Positions 53,656 to 64,000 of a stretch of DNA of 64,000 bases are shown in pieces. The DNA comes from Aphanomyces cochlioides (taxonomy: Eukaryota; Oomycota; Saprolegniomycetes; Saprolegniales; Verrucalvaceae): contig JAHQRK010000001.1 of the NCBI GenBank assembly GCA_019828595.1, forward strand, positions 4,154,001 to 4,218,000, written 5' to 3'. Within the stretch, counting starts at the first letter, position 1; each line of letters starts with the position of its first letter. The notes below the pieces were generated by a model. It was not told where the DNA came from. It saw only the letters and a program-made list of their open reading frames with translations, and searched no databases. The position numbers and the translations under genes were made by a program.

Positions 53656-53659
53656 TTAA
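53393..53659 (+). CDS. Small ORF in spacer T3
   Basis: 88 residues, identical to the T2 copy, with stop overlapping copy 7. Confidence 0.35.
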   Translation: MRRLKVTRYNECKRTQHISEANIIINMDPILHKRKREILQSSRLTTVPLLDVGPPRLPNLVNQAYDQIQRAFITNLQISPMHANESDN

Positions 53660-55767
53660 TACGCAGAAGTCGCTGTAGGAGAAGGAGTCGTGATTTCTAA
53701 CGTTGTCGTTGGCGCAGGCGAGGTCACGACCGGCACAGGGACCACAGTCGGTGTGGAGACTGGAATGAGTGTAGTCGGTGACGACGTCGGTGGCAAGACG
53801 GTGGTTGTTGTCGGCTGCGAGCTCGTTGGCGAAGATGTGATAGGTGTTGCCGAAGGTGTCCGAGTTGTTGGGACAGTCGTCGATGGGGAGGGATTCAAGT
53901 CACAACCAGGGCGTGTGGTCTGTGGTGTCGGAGGATTGTCCTCAGAACACTTCGTTCGAGGTACACAACCGTACACGTTGGTTTCGGGAATGACTTGACA
54001 TTCCGAGCCAAATGGTAATCCTGGCTGGGCCTTTGGACAGTTCCCCATGATGGTCGCGACACAAAATTGGGGATGCGTCTCCGTCACCTGTGTACAATAG
54101 TGATGCATGCCACGAACACTGATGGGGGCCCATCCTCCTTTGAGCAGATTCTTGTTGGAGCATGCGTCCAAGGGAGGCACGTCTAAGTGAATGGTGCAGC
54201 CAGATGTCGGGTCTCTCGATGGAGACGGTGGAGCCCAAGTTGGTGCGTATGGTGGTGGAGTTGGCGTGACTGCTGGATTCGTAGTGGGAGGCGCAGTGCA
54301 GGATCCGTCCATTGGAGATGCATTCAAGACCGTCTTCCCAACCACGCACCAGTGACCTGGTTGGTCGTAGCCACCATTGCCGTAGATCGCCTGGTGCATG
54401 CATCCACATACGAGCGGTTGTGGAGGGACAATGATTCGGTCATGGCAATCCGAGAGTGTCGGCGTCGAGGTGCAGTGGCGGCCATCTGCACTCCAGCACT
54501 GGACATCTCCTGTGTTTGGAGCAATGCTGACTGCATAGTACGAGTCGGTCGTTGGGACGAAGATACAGGCCCAATTGGATGGAGGTGTCGTGGTTGGTGT
54601 TCCGTGCGGTGAAGAGGACGAGGGAGTGGGCGGTCGAGATGGAGTGGGCACAACGGTGGGCGAATCGGTTGGTCTAAATGATCCTGGGTTTGTCGGTGGA
54701 GACGTGGAGGGGGTCAAAGGAGGCAAAGAGGGGGTCAAAGGAGGCAAAGAGGGAGACGAAGTCGTGGGTGGTGTGGTGGGCGTTTGTTGGGGAGTGCTCC
54801 ACGGTGTGGGTAACGGTGAAGGAGACAAGGGTGGTGTTGATGTAGGTGTGGCGAAAGGCGTGTCGGTAGGACATGGTGTGGTCGGGACAACAGGGGTTTG
54901 TGTTGTTGGTTGTGGTGTAGGTTGAGGTGAGGTCGTAGGAGTGGGCAGAGGTGTTGGGGTGATGCTGGGTGTGAATGGTTGAGTCGTCGATGGTGTTGTG
55001 GCGGGGGTGGAGTCAGATGTGGCGGTTGGTGTAGGACATGGTGTTGTTTCTGGTGTTGCGGCTGGAGTTTGTGCAGGCAAGGATGTTGTTGGTTCAGGTG
55101 TTGATGTGGGAGACGGTGAGGGACACGGAGTTGTTTCTGGTGTTGCAGCTGGAGTGGCTTCGGGTGTTGTCGCTGGCGTAGACGTTGGCGTGAGTAGTGG
55201 TGTTGGGACAGGTGTTGACAGAGGTGTCGGAGCAGGTGTCGGGATGGGTGTAGGCTGGGGGGTTGGAACGGGCGATGGCGTTGGGATTGGCGTGGACTCC
55301 GGAGTTGGTCCCTCAGTTGGTCCTGGTGTTTGGTTTGGCGTCGAGAGTGGAGTTGGGATTGGTGTAGGCTCAGGAGTAGGCTCAGGAGTAGGTGCGGGAG
55401 TAGGTGCGGGAGTAGAAACGGGAGTAAGCTCTGGAGTAGGCACTGGAGTTGGGACTGGAGTTGGGATAGGCGTGAGAGTAAATTGAGGCGTTGGGACTGG
55501 AGACGGTGCGGGGGTCGGATCAAATGTGGTGGTGGCAGGAGTCTGATCTGGAGTAGGCGCGGGGGTCGGATCAGGCGAAGGTGGACAGGGAGTTGTTTCT
55601 GGAGTTGGCACGGGTGTTGGATCAGGACTAGGGGCCAGGGTTGTTCTGGCTGATGCACTGGAGAAGAGTAAAGCTGTGTACAGGACAGCTGTCAAGATCG
55701 ATTGCTTGGAGTAGAGCATGAGTTGCGGAAGTGGAGGTGAATCGAAGAGTGAGTTGGACTCGCACAT
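53656..55767 (-). CDS. PT-rich secreted cysteine-module protein, copy 7
   Basis: 703 residues, identical in protein to copies 5 and 9. Confidence 0.85.
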   Translation of the reverse strand: MCESNSLFDSPPLPQLMLYSKQSILTAVLYTALLFSSASARTTLAPSPDPTPVPTPETTPCPPSPDPTPAPTPDQTPATTTFDPTPAPSPVPTPQFTLTPIPTPVPTPVPTPELTPVSTPAPTPAPTPEPTPEPTPIPTPLSTPNQTPGPTEGPTPESTPIPTPSPVPTPQPTPIPTPAPTPLSTPVPTPLLTPTSTPATTPEATPAATPETTPCPSPSPTSTPEPTTSLPAQTPAATPETTPCPTPTATSDSTPATTPSTTQPFTPSITPTPLPTPTTSPQPTPQPTTQTPVVPTTPCPTDTPFATPTSTPPLSPSPLPTPWSTPQQTPTTPPTTSSPSLPPLTPSLPPLTPSTSPPTNPGSFRPTDSPTVVPTPSRPPTPSSSSPHGTPTTTPPSNWACIFVPTTDSYYAVSIAPNTGDVQCWSADGRHCTSTPTLSDCHDRIIVPPQPLVCGCMHQAIYGNGGYDQPGHWCVVGKTVLNASPMDGSCTAPPTTNPAVTPTPPPYAPTWAPPSPSRDPTSGCTIHLDVPPLDACSNKNLLKGGWAPISVRGMHHYCTQVTETHPQFCVATIMGNCPKAQPGLPFGSECQVIPETNVYGCVPRTKCSEDNPPTPQTTRPGCDLNPSPSTTVPTTRTPSATPITSSPTSSQPTTTTVLPPTSSPTTLIPVSTPTVVPVPVVTSPAPTTTLEITTPSPTATSAY

Positions 55768-56193
55768 TTCTTGGCCATGACGAGATCGTTCATGACACGA
55801 GATTGTGTACGAAGGTGAGATTGACGGTTATCATAGCATCTATTGACAGGGGTGCTCTCGTCTGTAAGAAGGATTCAAGTGGTTTCATGTTGTAGCGTCG
55901 AACATTCCGAATCATCCCGAGAGAGAGAGAGACGGCGAGATTGCTTCGAGTACGTCGCTAAAAATAGCAGTAACTACCACCGCAATCTCGCCAACCAAGT
56001 AGAAACTTACTCAAAGCATTCTCGCCGTCTCTCTCTCTCTCTCGGATGATTCGGAATGTTCGACGCTACAACATGAAACCACTTGAATCCTTCTTACAGA
56101 CGAGAGCACCCCTGTCAATAGATGCTATGATAACCGTCAATCTCACCTTCGTACACAATCTCGTGTCATGAACGATCTCGTCATGGCCAAGAA
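55768..56193. promoter_or_regulatory. Head-to-head spacer H4
   Basis: As H1, with one extra C before the GA tract (ATCATCCCGAGAG near 55917). Confidence 0.6.
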
Positions 56194-58305
56194 ATGTGCG
56201 AGTCCAACTCACTCTTCGATTCACCTCCACTTCCGCAACTCATGCTCTACTCCAAGCAATCGATCTTGACAGCTGTCCTGTACACAGCTTTACTCTTCTC
56301 CAGTGCATCAGCCAGAACAACCCTGGCCCCTAGTCCTGATCCAACACCCGTGCCAACTCCAGAAACAACTCCCTGTCCACCTTCGCCTGATCCGACCCCC
56401 GCGCCTACTCCAGATCAGACTCCTGCCACCACCACATTTGATCCGACCCCCGCACCGTCTCCAGTCCCAACGCCTCAATTTACTCTCACGCCTATCCCAA
56501 CTCCAGTCCCAACTCCAGTGCCTACTCCAGAGCTTACTCCCGTTTCTACTCCCGCACCTACTCCCGCACCTACTCCTGAGCCTACTCCTGAGCCTACACC
56601 AATCCCAACTCCACTCTCGACGCCAAACCAAACACCAGGACCAACTGAGGGACCAACTCCGGAGTCCACGCCAATCCCAACGCCATCGCCCGTTCCAACC
56701 CCCCAGCCTACACCCATCCCGACACCTGCTCCGACACCTCTGTCAACACCTGTCCCAACACCACTACTCACGCCAACGTCTACGCCAGCGACAACACCCG
56801 AAGCCACTCCAGCTGCAACACCAGAAACAACTCCGTGTCCCTCACCGTCTCCCACATCAACACCTGAACCAACAACATCCTTGCCTGCACAATCTCCAGC
56901 CGCAACACCAGAAACAACACCATGTCCTACACCAACCGCCACATCTGACTCCACCCCCGCCACAACACCATCGACGACTCAACCATTCACACCCAGCATC
57001 ACCCCAACACCTCTGCCCACTCCTACGACCTCACCTCAACCTACACCACAACCAACAACACAAACCCCTGTTGTCCCGACCACACCATGTCCTACCGACA
57101 CGCCTTTCGCCACACCTACATCAACACCACCCTTGTCTCCTTCACCGTTACCCACACCGTGGAGCACTCCCCAACAAACGCCCACCACACCACCCACGAC
57201 TTCGTCTCCCTCTTTGCCTCCTTTGACCCCCTCTTTGCCTCCTTTGACCCCCTCCACGTCTCCACCGACAAACCCAGGATCATTTAGACCAACCGATTCG
57301 CCCACCGTTGTGCCCACTCCATCTCGACCGCCCACTCCCTCGTCCTCTTCACCGCACGGAACACCAACCACGACACCTCCATCCAATTGGGCCTGTATCT
57401 TCGTCCCAACGACCGACTCGTACTATGCAGTCAGCATTGCTCCAAACACAGGAGATGTCCAGTGCTGGAGTGCAGATGGCCGCCACTGCACCTCGACGCC
57501 GACACTCTCGGATTGCCATGACCGAATCATTGTCCCTCCACAACCGCTCGTATGTGGATGCATGCACCAGGCGATCTACGGCAATGGTGGCTACGACCAA
57601 CCAGGTCACTGGTGCGTGGTTGGGAAGACGGTCTTGAATGCATCTCCAATGGACGGATCCTGCACTGCGCCTCCCACTACGAATCCAGCAGTCACGCCAA
57701 CTCCACCACCATACGCACCAACTTGGGCTCCACCGTCTCCATCGAGAGACCCGACATCTGGCTGCACCATTCACTTAGACGTGCCTCCCTTGGACGCATG
57801 CTCCAACAAGAATCTGCTCAAAGGAGGATGGGCCCCCATCAGTGTTCGTGGCATGCATCACTATTGTACACAGGTGACGGAGACGCATCCCCAATTTTGT
57901 GTCGCGACCATCATGGGGAACTGTCCAAAGGCCCAGCCAGGATTACCATTTGGCTCGGAATGTCAAGTCATTCCCGAAACCAACGTGTACGGTTGTGTAC
58001 CTCGAACGAAGTGTTCTGAGGACAATCCTCCGACACCACAGACCACACGCCCTGGTTGTGACTTGAATCCCTCCCCATCGACGACTGTCCCAACAACTCG
58101 GACACCTTCGGCAACACCTATCACATCTTCGCCAACGAGCTCGCAGCCGACAACAACCACCGTCTTGCCACCGACGTCGTCACCGACTACACTCATTCCA
58201 GTCTCCACACCGACTGTGGTCCCTGTGCCGGTCGTGACCTCGCCTGCGCCAACGACAACGTTAGAAATCACGACTCCTTCTCCTACAGCGACTTCTGCGT
58301 ATTAA
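56194..58305 (+). CDS. PT-rich secreted cysteine-module protein, copy 8
   Basis: 703 residues, AQSP variant, identical in protein to copy 6. Confidence 0.85.
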   Translation: MCESNSLFDSPPLPQLMLYSKQSILTAVLYTALLFSSASARTTLAPSPDPTPVPTPETTPCPPSPDPTPAPTPDQTPATTTFDPTPAPSPVPTPQFTLTPIPTPVPTPVPTPELTPVSTPAPTPAPTPEPTPEPTPIPTPLSTPNQTPGPTEGPTPESTPIPTPSPVPTPQPTPIPTPAPTPLSTPVPTPLLTPTSTPATTPEATPAATPETTPCPSPSPTSTPEPTTSLPAQSPAATPETTPCPTPTATSDSTPATTPSTTQPFTPSITPTPLPTPTTSPQPTPQPTTQTPVVPTTPCPTDTPFATPTSTPPLSPSPLPTPWSTPQQTPTTPPTTSSPSLPPLTPSLPPLTPSTSPPTNPGSFRPTDSPTVVPTPSRPPTPSSSSPHGTPTTTPPSNWACIFVPTTDSYYAVSIAPNTGDVQCWSADGRHCTSTPTLSDCHDRIIVPPQPLVCGCMHQAIYGNGGYDQPGHWCVVGKTVLNASPMDGSCTAPPTTNPAVTPTPPPYAPTWAPPSPSRDPTSGCTIHLDVPPLDACSNKNLLKGGWAPISVRGMHHYCTQVTETHPQFCVATIMGNCPKAQPGLPFGSECQVIPETNVYGCVPRTKCSEDNPPTPQTTRPGCDLNPSPSTTVPTTRTPSATPITSSPTSSQPTTTTVLPPTSSPTTLIPVSTPTVVPVPVVTSPAPTTTLEITTPSPTATSAY

Positions 58306-59069
58306 TTGTCAGACTCGTTGGCATGCATCGGTGAAATTTGTAAGTTGGTAATGAATGCACGTTGGATTTGATCAAACTTTTGCGACCATACATGTGTCGA
58401 ATTCCACTGAACGTTGCTCTTTGCGCATTTTTTTTACTTTCTTGAAAGTCCAGCGACCTTTGGATCTGATCGCTCTGTGATATTGCTATATTTCAATCAT
58501 TGCAGTTTATTGTCAGACATTGTTTCAAGTTCAAATCTCAGCTGATGAAAATCATTTCGCCTGCGATGACAAGATTATGACTCCAAGATGTCTGGGAAAC
58601 CTCATGCCAAACAGTTAACGTTTTGACGATATCTGCTCGAACCCGAATTTAGTCTTGTGCACAGCCAGTACTTTGGTTGCGACTTCAAGGGAACTCTGGA
58701 TTGAGCACTAACAAGTAGTCCAAAGTTTTATCTGCGAGGAGCATGTCAGAACATATTGAGCCTCAAGGCCACTGTGCAATAAAAGTATGACTGCAGTAGA
58801 CATGAATTGCGGAGACTAAAAGTAACGAGGTACAATGAATGTAAAAGAACTCAACATATCTCCGAAGCAAACATCATTATCAACATGGACCCAATCCTAC
58901 ACAAACGAAAACGTGAAATTCTCCAATCGTCAAGACTAACCACAGTGCCTCTACTTGATGTAGGACCACCAAGACTGCCGAATCTCGTTAATCAAGCCTA
59001 TGATCAAATTCAACGTGCATTCATTACCAACTTACAAATTTCACCGATGCATGCCAACGAGTCTGACAA
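58306..59069. other. Tail-to-tail spacer T4
   Basis: 764 bp, same orientation as T2 and T3; contains the small ORF 58807-59073. Confidence 0.85.
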
Positions 59070-59073
59070 TTAA
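58807..59073 (+). CDS. Small ORF in spacer T4
   Basis: 88 residues, identical to the T2 copy, with stop overlapping copy 9. Confidence 0.35.
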   Translation: MRRLKVTRYNECKRTQHISEANIIINMDPILHKRKREILQSSRLTTVPLLDVGPPRLPNLVNQAYDQIQRAFITNLQISPMHANESDN

Positions 59074-61181
59074 TACGCAGAAGTCGCTGTAGGAGAAGGA
59101 GTCGTGATTTCTAACGTTGTCGTTGGCGCAGGCGAGGTCACGACCGGCACAGGGACCACAGTCGGTGTGGAGACTGGAATGAGTGTAGTCGGTGACGACG
59201 TCGGTGGCAAGACGGTGGTTGTTGTCGGCTGCGAGCTCGTTGGCGAAGATGTGATAGGTGTTGCCGAAGGTGTCCGAGTTGTTGGGACAGTCGTCGATGG
59301 GGAGGGATTCAAGTCACAACCAGGGCGTGTGGTCTGTGGTGTCGGAGGATTGTCCTCAGAACACTTCGTTCGAGGTACACAACCGTACACGTTGGTTTCG
59401 GGAATGACTTGACATTCCGAGCCAAATGGTAATCCTGGCTGGGCCTTTGGACAGTTCCCCATGATGGTCGCGACACAAAATTGGGGATGCGTCTCCGTCA
59501 CCTGTGTACAATAGTGATGCATGCCACGAACACTGATGGGGGCCCATCCTCCTTTGAGCAGATTCTTGTTGGAGCATGCGTCCAAGGGAGGCACGTCTAA
59601 GTGAATGGTGCAGCCAGATGTCGGGTCTCTCGATGGAGACGGTGGAGCCCAAGTTGGTGCGTATGGTGGTGGAGTTGGCGTGACTGCTGGATTCGTAGTG
59701 GGAGGCGCAGTGCAGGATCCGTCCATTGGAGATGCATTCAAGACCGTCTTCCCAACCACGCACCAGTGACCTGGTTGGTCGTAGCCACCATTGCCGTAGA
59801 TCGCCTGGTGCATGCATCCACATACGAGCGGTTGTGGAGGGACAATGATTCGGTCATGGCAATCCGAGAGTGTCGGCGTCGAGGTGCAGTGGCGGCCATC
59901 TGCACTCCAGCACTGGACATCTCCTGTGTTTGGAGCAATGCTGACTGCATAGTACGAGTCGGTCGTTGGGACGAAGATACAGGCCCAATTGGATGGAGGT
60001 GTCGTGGTTGGTGTTCCGTGCGGTGAAGAGGACGAGGGAGTGGGCGGTCGAGATGGAGTGGGCACAACGGTGGGCGAATCGGTTGGTCTAAATGATCCTG
60101 GGTTTGTCGGTGGAGACGTGGAGGGGGTCAAAGGAGGCAAAGAGGGGGTCAAAGGAGGCAAAGAGGGAGACGAAGTCGTGGGTGGTGTGGTGGGCGTTTG
60201 TTGGGGAGTGCTCCACGGTGTGGGTAACGGTGAAGGAGACAAGGGTGGTGTTGATGTAGGTGTGGCGAAAGGCGTGTCGGTAGGACATGGTGTGGTCGGG
60301 ACAACAGGGGTTTGTGTTGTTGGTTGTGGTGTAGGTTGAGGTGAGGTCGTAGGAGTGGGCAGAGGTGTTGGGGTGATGCTGGGTGTGAATGGTTGAGTCG
60401 TCGATGGTGTTGTGGCGGGGGTGGAGTCAGATGTGGCGGTTGGTGTAGGACATGGTGTTGTTTCTGGTGTTGCGGCTGGAGTTTGTGCAGGCAAGGATGT
60501 TGTTGGTTCAGGTGTTGATGTGGGAGACGGTGAGGGACACGGAGTTGTTTCTGGTGTTGCAGCTGGAGTGGCTTCGGGTGTTGTCGCTGGCGTAGACGTT
60601 GGCGTGAGTAGTGGTGTTGGGACAGGTGTTGACAGAGGTGTCGGAGCAGGTGTCGGGATGGGTGTAGGCTGGGGGGTTGGAACGGGCGATGGCGTTGGGA
60701 TTGGCGTGGACTCCGGAGTTGGTCCCTCAGTTGGTCCTGGTGTTTGGTTTGGCGTCGAGAGTGGAGTTGGGATTGGTGTAGGCTCAGGAGTAGGCTCAGG
60801 AGTAGGTGCGGGAGTAGGTGCGGGAGTAGAAACGGGAGTAAGCTCTGGAGTAGGCACTGGAGTTGGGACTGGAGTTGGGATAGGCGTGAGAGTAAATTGA
60901 GGCGTTGGGACTGGAGACGGTGCGGGGGTCGGATCAAATGTGGTGGTGGCAGGAGTCTGATCTGGAGTAGGCGCGGGGGTCGGATCAGGCGAAGGTGGAC
61001 AGGGAGTTGTTTCTGGAGTTGGCACGGGTGTTGGATCAGGACTAGGGGCCAGGGTTGTTCTGGCTGATGCACTGGAGAAGAGTAAAGCTGTGTACAGGAC
61101 AGCTGTCAAGATCGATTGCTTGGAGTAGAGCATGAGTTGCGGAAGTGGAGGTGAATCGAAGAGTGAGTTGGACTCGCACAT
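59070..61181 (-). CDS. PT-rich secreted cysteine-module protein, copy 9
   Basis: 703 residues, identical in protein to copies 5 and 7. Last full copy; its upstream region is the diverged spacer at the array edge. Confidence 0.85.
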   Translation of the reverse strand: MCESNSLFDSPPLPQLMLYSKQSILTAVLYTALLFSSASARTTLAPSPDPTPVPTPETTPCPPSPDPTPAPTPDQTPATTTFDPTPAPSPVPTPQFTLTPIPTPVPTPVPTPELTPVSTPAPTPAPTPEPTPEPTPIPTPLSTPNQTPGPTEGPTPESTPIPTPSPVPTPQPTPIPTPAPTPLSTPVPTPLLTPTSTPATTPEATPAATPETTPCPSPSPTSTPEPTTSLPAQTPAATPETTPCPTPTATSDSTPATTPSTTQPFTPSITPTPLPTPTTSPQPTPQPTTQTPVVPTTPCPTDTPFATPTSTPPLSPSPLPTPWSTPQQTPTTPPTTSSPSLPPLTPSLPPLTPSTSPPTNPGSFRPTDSPTVVPTPSRPPTPSSSSPHGTPTTTPPSNWACIFVPTTDSYYAVSIAPNTGDVQCWSADGRHCTSTPTLSDCHDRIIVPPQPLVCGCMHQAIYGNGGYDQPGHWCVVGKTVLNASPMDGSCTAPPTTNPAVTPTPPPYAPTWAPPSPSRDPTSGCTIHLDVPPLDACSNKNLLKGGWAPISVRGMHHYCTQVTETHPQFCVATIMGNCPKAQPGLPFGSECQVIPETNVYGCVPRTKCSEDNPPTPQTTRPGCDLNPSPSTTVPTTRTPSATPITSSPTSSQPTTTTVLPPTSSPTTLIPVSTPTVVPVPVVTSPAPTTTLEITTPSPTATSAY

Positions 61182-61440
61182 TTCTTGGCCATGACGAGAT
61201 CGTTCATGACACGAGATTGTGTACGAAGATGAGATTGACGGTAATCATAGCATCCATTGACAGGGGTGCTCTCGTCTGTAAGAAGGATTCAAGTGGTTTC
61301 ATGTTGTAGCGTCGAACATTCCGAATCATCCGAGAGAGAGAGAGAGACGTCGAGAATGCTTTGAGTAAGTTTCTGCTTGGTTGGCGAGATTGTGATGGCT
61401 GTTGCTGTGATTTTGTTGCTGCTATTTTTAACGGCGAGAA
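61182..61440. repeat. Diverged head-to-head spacer at the array's right edge
   Basis: Close to the H spacers for ~140 bp with a few substitutions, then GAATGCTTTGAGTAAGTTTC in the H2 orientation with an insertion-rich centre, after which similarity stops. It is probably the older, unamplified form of the divergent promoter. Confidence 0.7.
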
Positions 61441-62318
61441 GGTCTCAATATTTGATGGCATGCATTACGTATACGGTGTTTGTGCTAATAAACAGTAAAT
61501 AATTGACAAGATATTGTCAATTTCATTCGAAATTGTGGTCGAAATGTATTGATTTTTCAAATAATCGCTCAGCCAATCAGAATCGAGTATTTACCTAATT
61601 CACGCAAAACACACCCAGACACACGTGTAATTAATTTGGGACGTTTGCCATACTTTCAATTTATACTTGACTTCAGTATGATCGAATCGATTTGGAATAG
61701 AATTCGATTTTGGTAAAAAAATACAAATTTGGGTGAAAAAGACAATAACACTTGATGAAACTGGATGAGGTCATGATTTGGCTCGACCAAAGTTAGCATG
61801 GACTTCAACCAGAGCCTCGTTTGAAGTGGATGGCACTTATCTACTTTCTGGAGGTCCCGTGATGATGTTTCCCCCCCGGCATGTTCACGATTTGTTTCTT
61901 TACTTGAGCCTATGAGGTGAATGACGGTTGATGTTTGCTGACTGGGAAGTAATTCAGAGTCTGCAGACCTTATCTCGGTCAACGACGCAATTCGAGACCG
62001 CAATGATGAACAGCAGTTATTTCGTTCCGGTTCCGAATACAGTACATCTGTCCACTTCCATGCTGTCCGTTAAGACGCAATCTCATGTCGATCTCGTTTG
62101 AACCCACGTTTAACTTTCTCTCCTGCGAACAAGATATACCAGAGGATATTGGCTTCATCAAGGATAATGAGTAGGCGATTGGACGAGATGCTGAAGCTCA
62201 ACGATGAGATTTATACACGATTGCATTCCTGTATTCGAGCTTTCTTCAGGAATTTTCATCCACCTGGAAGAAATCACTGCGAATTGGACATTACTGGATT
62301 CACCTTATTTCAGAAGTC
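61441..62318. other. Intergenic DNA upstream of the diverged paralogue
   Basis: No gene is supported; open frames at 61656-62003 and 61979-62161 have no recognisable features. It should hold the promoter of the gene starting at 62319. Confidence 0.45.
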
Positions 62319-64000
62319 ATGTCATCCGTCAAACTGTCCTTGTTGGCCATTGCTATCATCTATACCACACAACTCACTTGGATCAGCTAGAACGACACTG
62401 AAGCCCACACCGTATCCAACACCTCCGCCAACTCCAGCCACAACACCTTGCCCCGCACCACCCACAACGATTCCTTTGGTAACCACAACATCAGCACCGA
62501 TTATGATACCTACAACTATCAGTCCAACACCTACAACCACACCAGAGACACCGCAGCCTACACCAACACCAACTCCAGCACTAACGCCGTCTGAAACACC
62601 AGCACTAACACCAGCACCAACGCCTCAGCCTACACCAGCACCAACTGAAGCACCAACGCCAGCACCAACGCCATCTGAAACACCACCACCTACGCCAATA
62701 CCAACTCCACAGCCTACACCAGCGCCAACTCCAGCACCAACTCCAGCACCAACGCCATCTGAAACACCAGCACTAACACCAGCACCAACACCTCAGCTTA
62801 CACCATCACCAACTCCACCACCTACACCAGCACCAACTCCACCACCTACGCCAATACCAACTCTACAGCCTACACCAGCGCCAACTCCACCACCTACACG
62901 AGCACAAACTCCAGCACCAACGGCACCTCCGACGCCACAGTTTACACCAGCACCAACTCCACCACCAACGCCGTCTGAAACACCAGCACTAACATCAGCA
63001 CCAACGCCTCAGCCTACTCCAGCACCAACGCCTCAGCCTACACCAGAGCCAACTCCACCGCCTACACCAATACCAACTCCACAGCCTACACCAGCGCCAA
63101 CACCACAGCTTACACCAGCACAAACTCAAGCACCAACTCAAGCACCTACGCCAGCGCCAACTCCAGCACCAACTCCACCACCTTCGCCAGAACCGACTGC
63201 AGCGCCAACTCCAATACCAACGCCAGCGCCAACGCCACAGCTTACACCAGCACCAACTGAAGCACCTACGCCAGCGCTAATTCCACCACCAACACCAGCC
63301 CCAACGCTAGCGCCAACACCACAGCCTACACCAACACCCACTCTAGCACCAACGCCACCGCCGACTCCAGCACCAACTCCAACACCGACACCAGCACCAG
63401 AGGCGACACCAGCACCAGAGGCGACACCAGTACCGACGATAAAGTTGACACCAGAGCCGACACCTGGACCGACTCTAACACCAACTCCAGCATTGACACC
63501 AATGCCAACGCCAGCACCGACACCACAACCTTCACAAGAGTTTACACCAAAGCCGACACCAGCACCAACGTCAACCCCAACTCCAGCACCGTCACTAGTG
63601 CCAACCCCAGCAATAACACCACCACTGACACCAGAACCGACGACAGCACCGACACCAGCACCGACACAAGCACCGACACAAGCACTGACACCAGCGCCAA
63701 CACCAGCTCCGACACCAACTCAAGTCCAAACCAAAAAGCCGACGACAACACAGCAAACGCCTAAGCCGACACCAGAGTCAACACCAATTGCAAGTCCAGA
63801 GACAACACTGGTTCCAACGTCGTCACCGCAGCCGTCACCATGTCTAACTCCAAGACATTCTACAGCCCCAATCCCAACTCCAAAGCCAACACCTATCTCG
63901 ACGCCACAGTCAAACACAGAACCAACTCAGCCGATTCTACGTCCAACGACACAACCGACTCGAGAACCAGCTCCGACGATAACTCCAGTTGCAACCCAAT
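62319..64000 (+). pseudogene. Diverged, frameshifted PT-rich paralogue running off the window
   Basis: The ATG at 62319 starts a signal-peptide-like stretch ([20 protein letters not shown]) that hits TAG at 62388-62390. One base out of step, from 62380, a frame reads [19 protein letters not shown] and stays open for more than 540 codons of TPAPTP-type repeats to the window edge. GSARTTLKP aligns with [10 protein letters not shown] just after the signal peptide of the nine-copy family, so the two are homologous and this copy carries a one-base frameshift at the signal/repeat border (or a sequencing error). The long repeat has no ATG of its own. The C-terminal Cys modules, if present, lie beyond the window. 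Confidence 0.65.

Larger units (their letters stand above)
37354..61440. repeat. Palindromic tandem array: nine alternating copies of one secreted-protein gene
   Basis: Nine genes alternate minus/plus. Same-strand starts are spaced 5,413, 5,409, 5,413 and 5,414 bp apart on the minus strand. Head-to-head gaps are 422-426 bp and tail-to-tail gaps are 764 bp each. Sequence identity between copies is close to complete, so each neighbouring pair is the arm pair of a ~4.3-kb palindrome with a short asymmetric centre. The right end decays within a diverged head-to-head spacer (61182-61440). Confidence 0.93.

Noticed and set aside
61656..62161. Minus-strand open frames of 115 and 60 codons
   Set aside because: No domain, no composition signal, no splice-site support.

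Overview
The window looks like nuclear DNA of an oomycete, most likely a saprolegnialean (inference). The signs are very short GT-AG introns, a secreted protein with a C-terminal fungal-type cellulose-binding module (CBM1), a Crinkler (CRN) effector N-terminus, and large Pro/Thr-rich secreted proteins. Most of the window is mobile or amplified DNA.

Layout. 1-4388: mostly non-coding, with one probable small multi-exon host gene (1576-2525) and several short repeats and hairpins. 4391-6732: a pogo/Tc1-like DNA transposon with 27-bp TIRs, a TA duplication and a 380-residue DDD transposase; it sits inside a pair of diverged outer inverted repeats (3810-3857 and 7077-7122). 7373-13407: a full-length Ty3/Gypsy chromodomain retrotransposon on the minus strand, with 205/207-bp LTRs and a GTGTC target duplication. 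Its reading frames are broken in several places. It landed about 80 bp downstream of the stop codon of a CBM1 gene (13487-14552, minus, one 43-bp intron).

16020-33095: a complete Maverick/Polinton-type endogenous virus of 17,076 bp. It has ~250-bp TIRs beginning AGTAGTATATAATAG and an exact 6-bp target duplication (GCTCCC at 16014-16019 and 33096-33101). It carries a protein-primed family B DNA polymerase (split by one frameshift inside an embedded HNH-like zinc module), a chromodomain integrase, a packaging ATPase, a double jelly-roll-type major capsid protein, a penton-like minor capsid protein, an adenovirus-type protease, a fibre with an S74 self-cleaving chaperone domain, and several small proteins. 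Between the last viral gene and the right TIR, inside the element, lies a CRN-type effector gene with a PD-(D/E)XK-like C-terminus. It appears to be captured host cargo. The element interrupts a host gene (15706-16019 plus 33102-36969) whose two halves remain in frame. The product would be a Pls-like (epsilon-poly-lysine-synthetase-like) single-module synthetase: adenylation, carrier, then three membrane/beta-helix units.

37354-61440: nine near-identical copies of a gene for a 703-residue secreted, Pro/Thr-rich, cysteine-containing protein, in strictly alternating orientation. They form a chain of giant palindromes with a period of about 5.41 kb. One tail-to-tail spacer and one head-to-head core are flipped relative to the others, which is evidence of recombination between the palindrome arms. 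One copy (45368-47478) is a pseudogene. 62319-64000: a diverged, frameshifted relative of the same family runs off the right edge.

How the parts work together: the Polinton genes form a self-sufficient replication, integration, capsid and maturation set with short TATATA-type promoters. The CRN gene could let such a virus influence its host or a neighbouring organism, but this is inference. The palindromic array is a separate story of host gene amplification.
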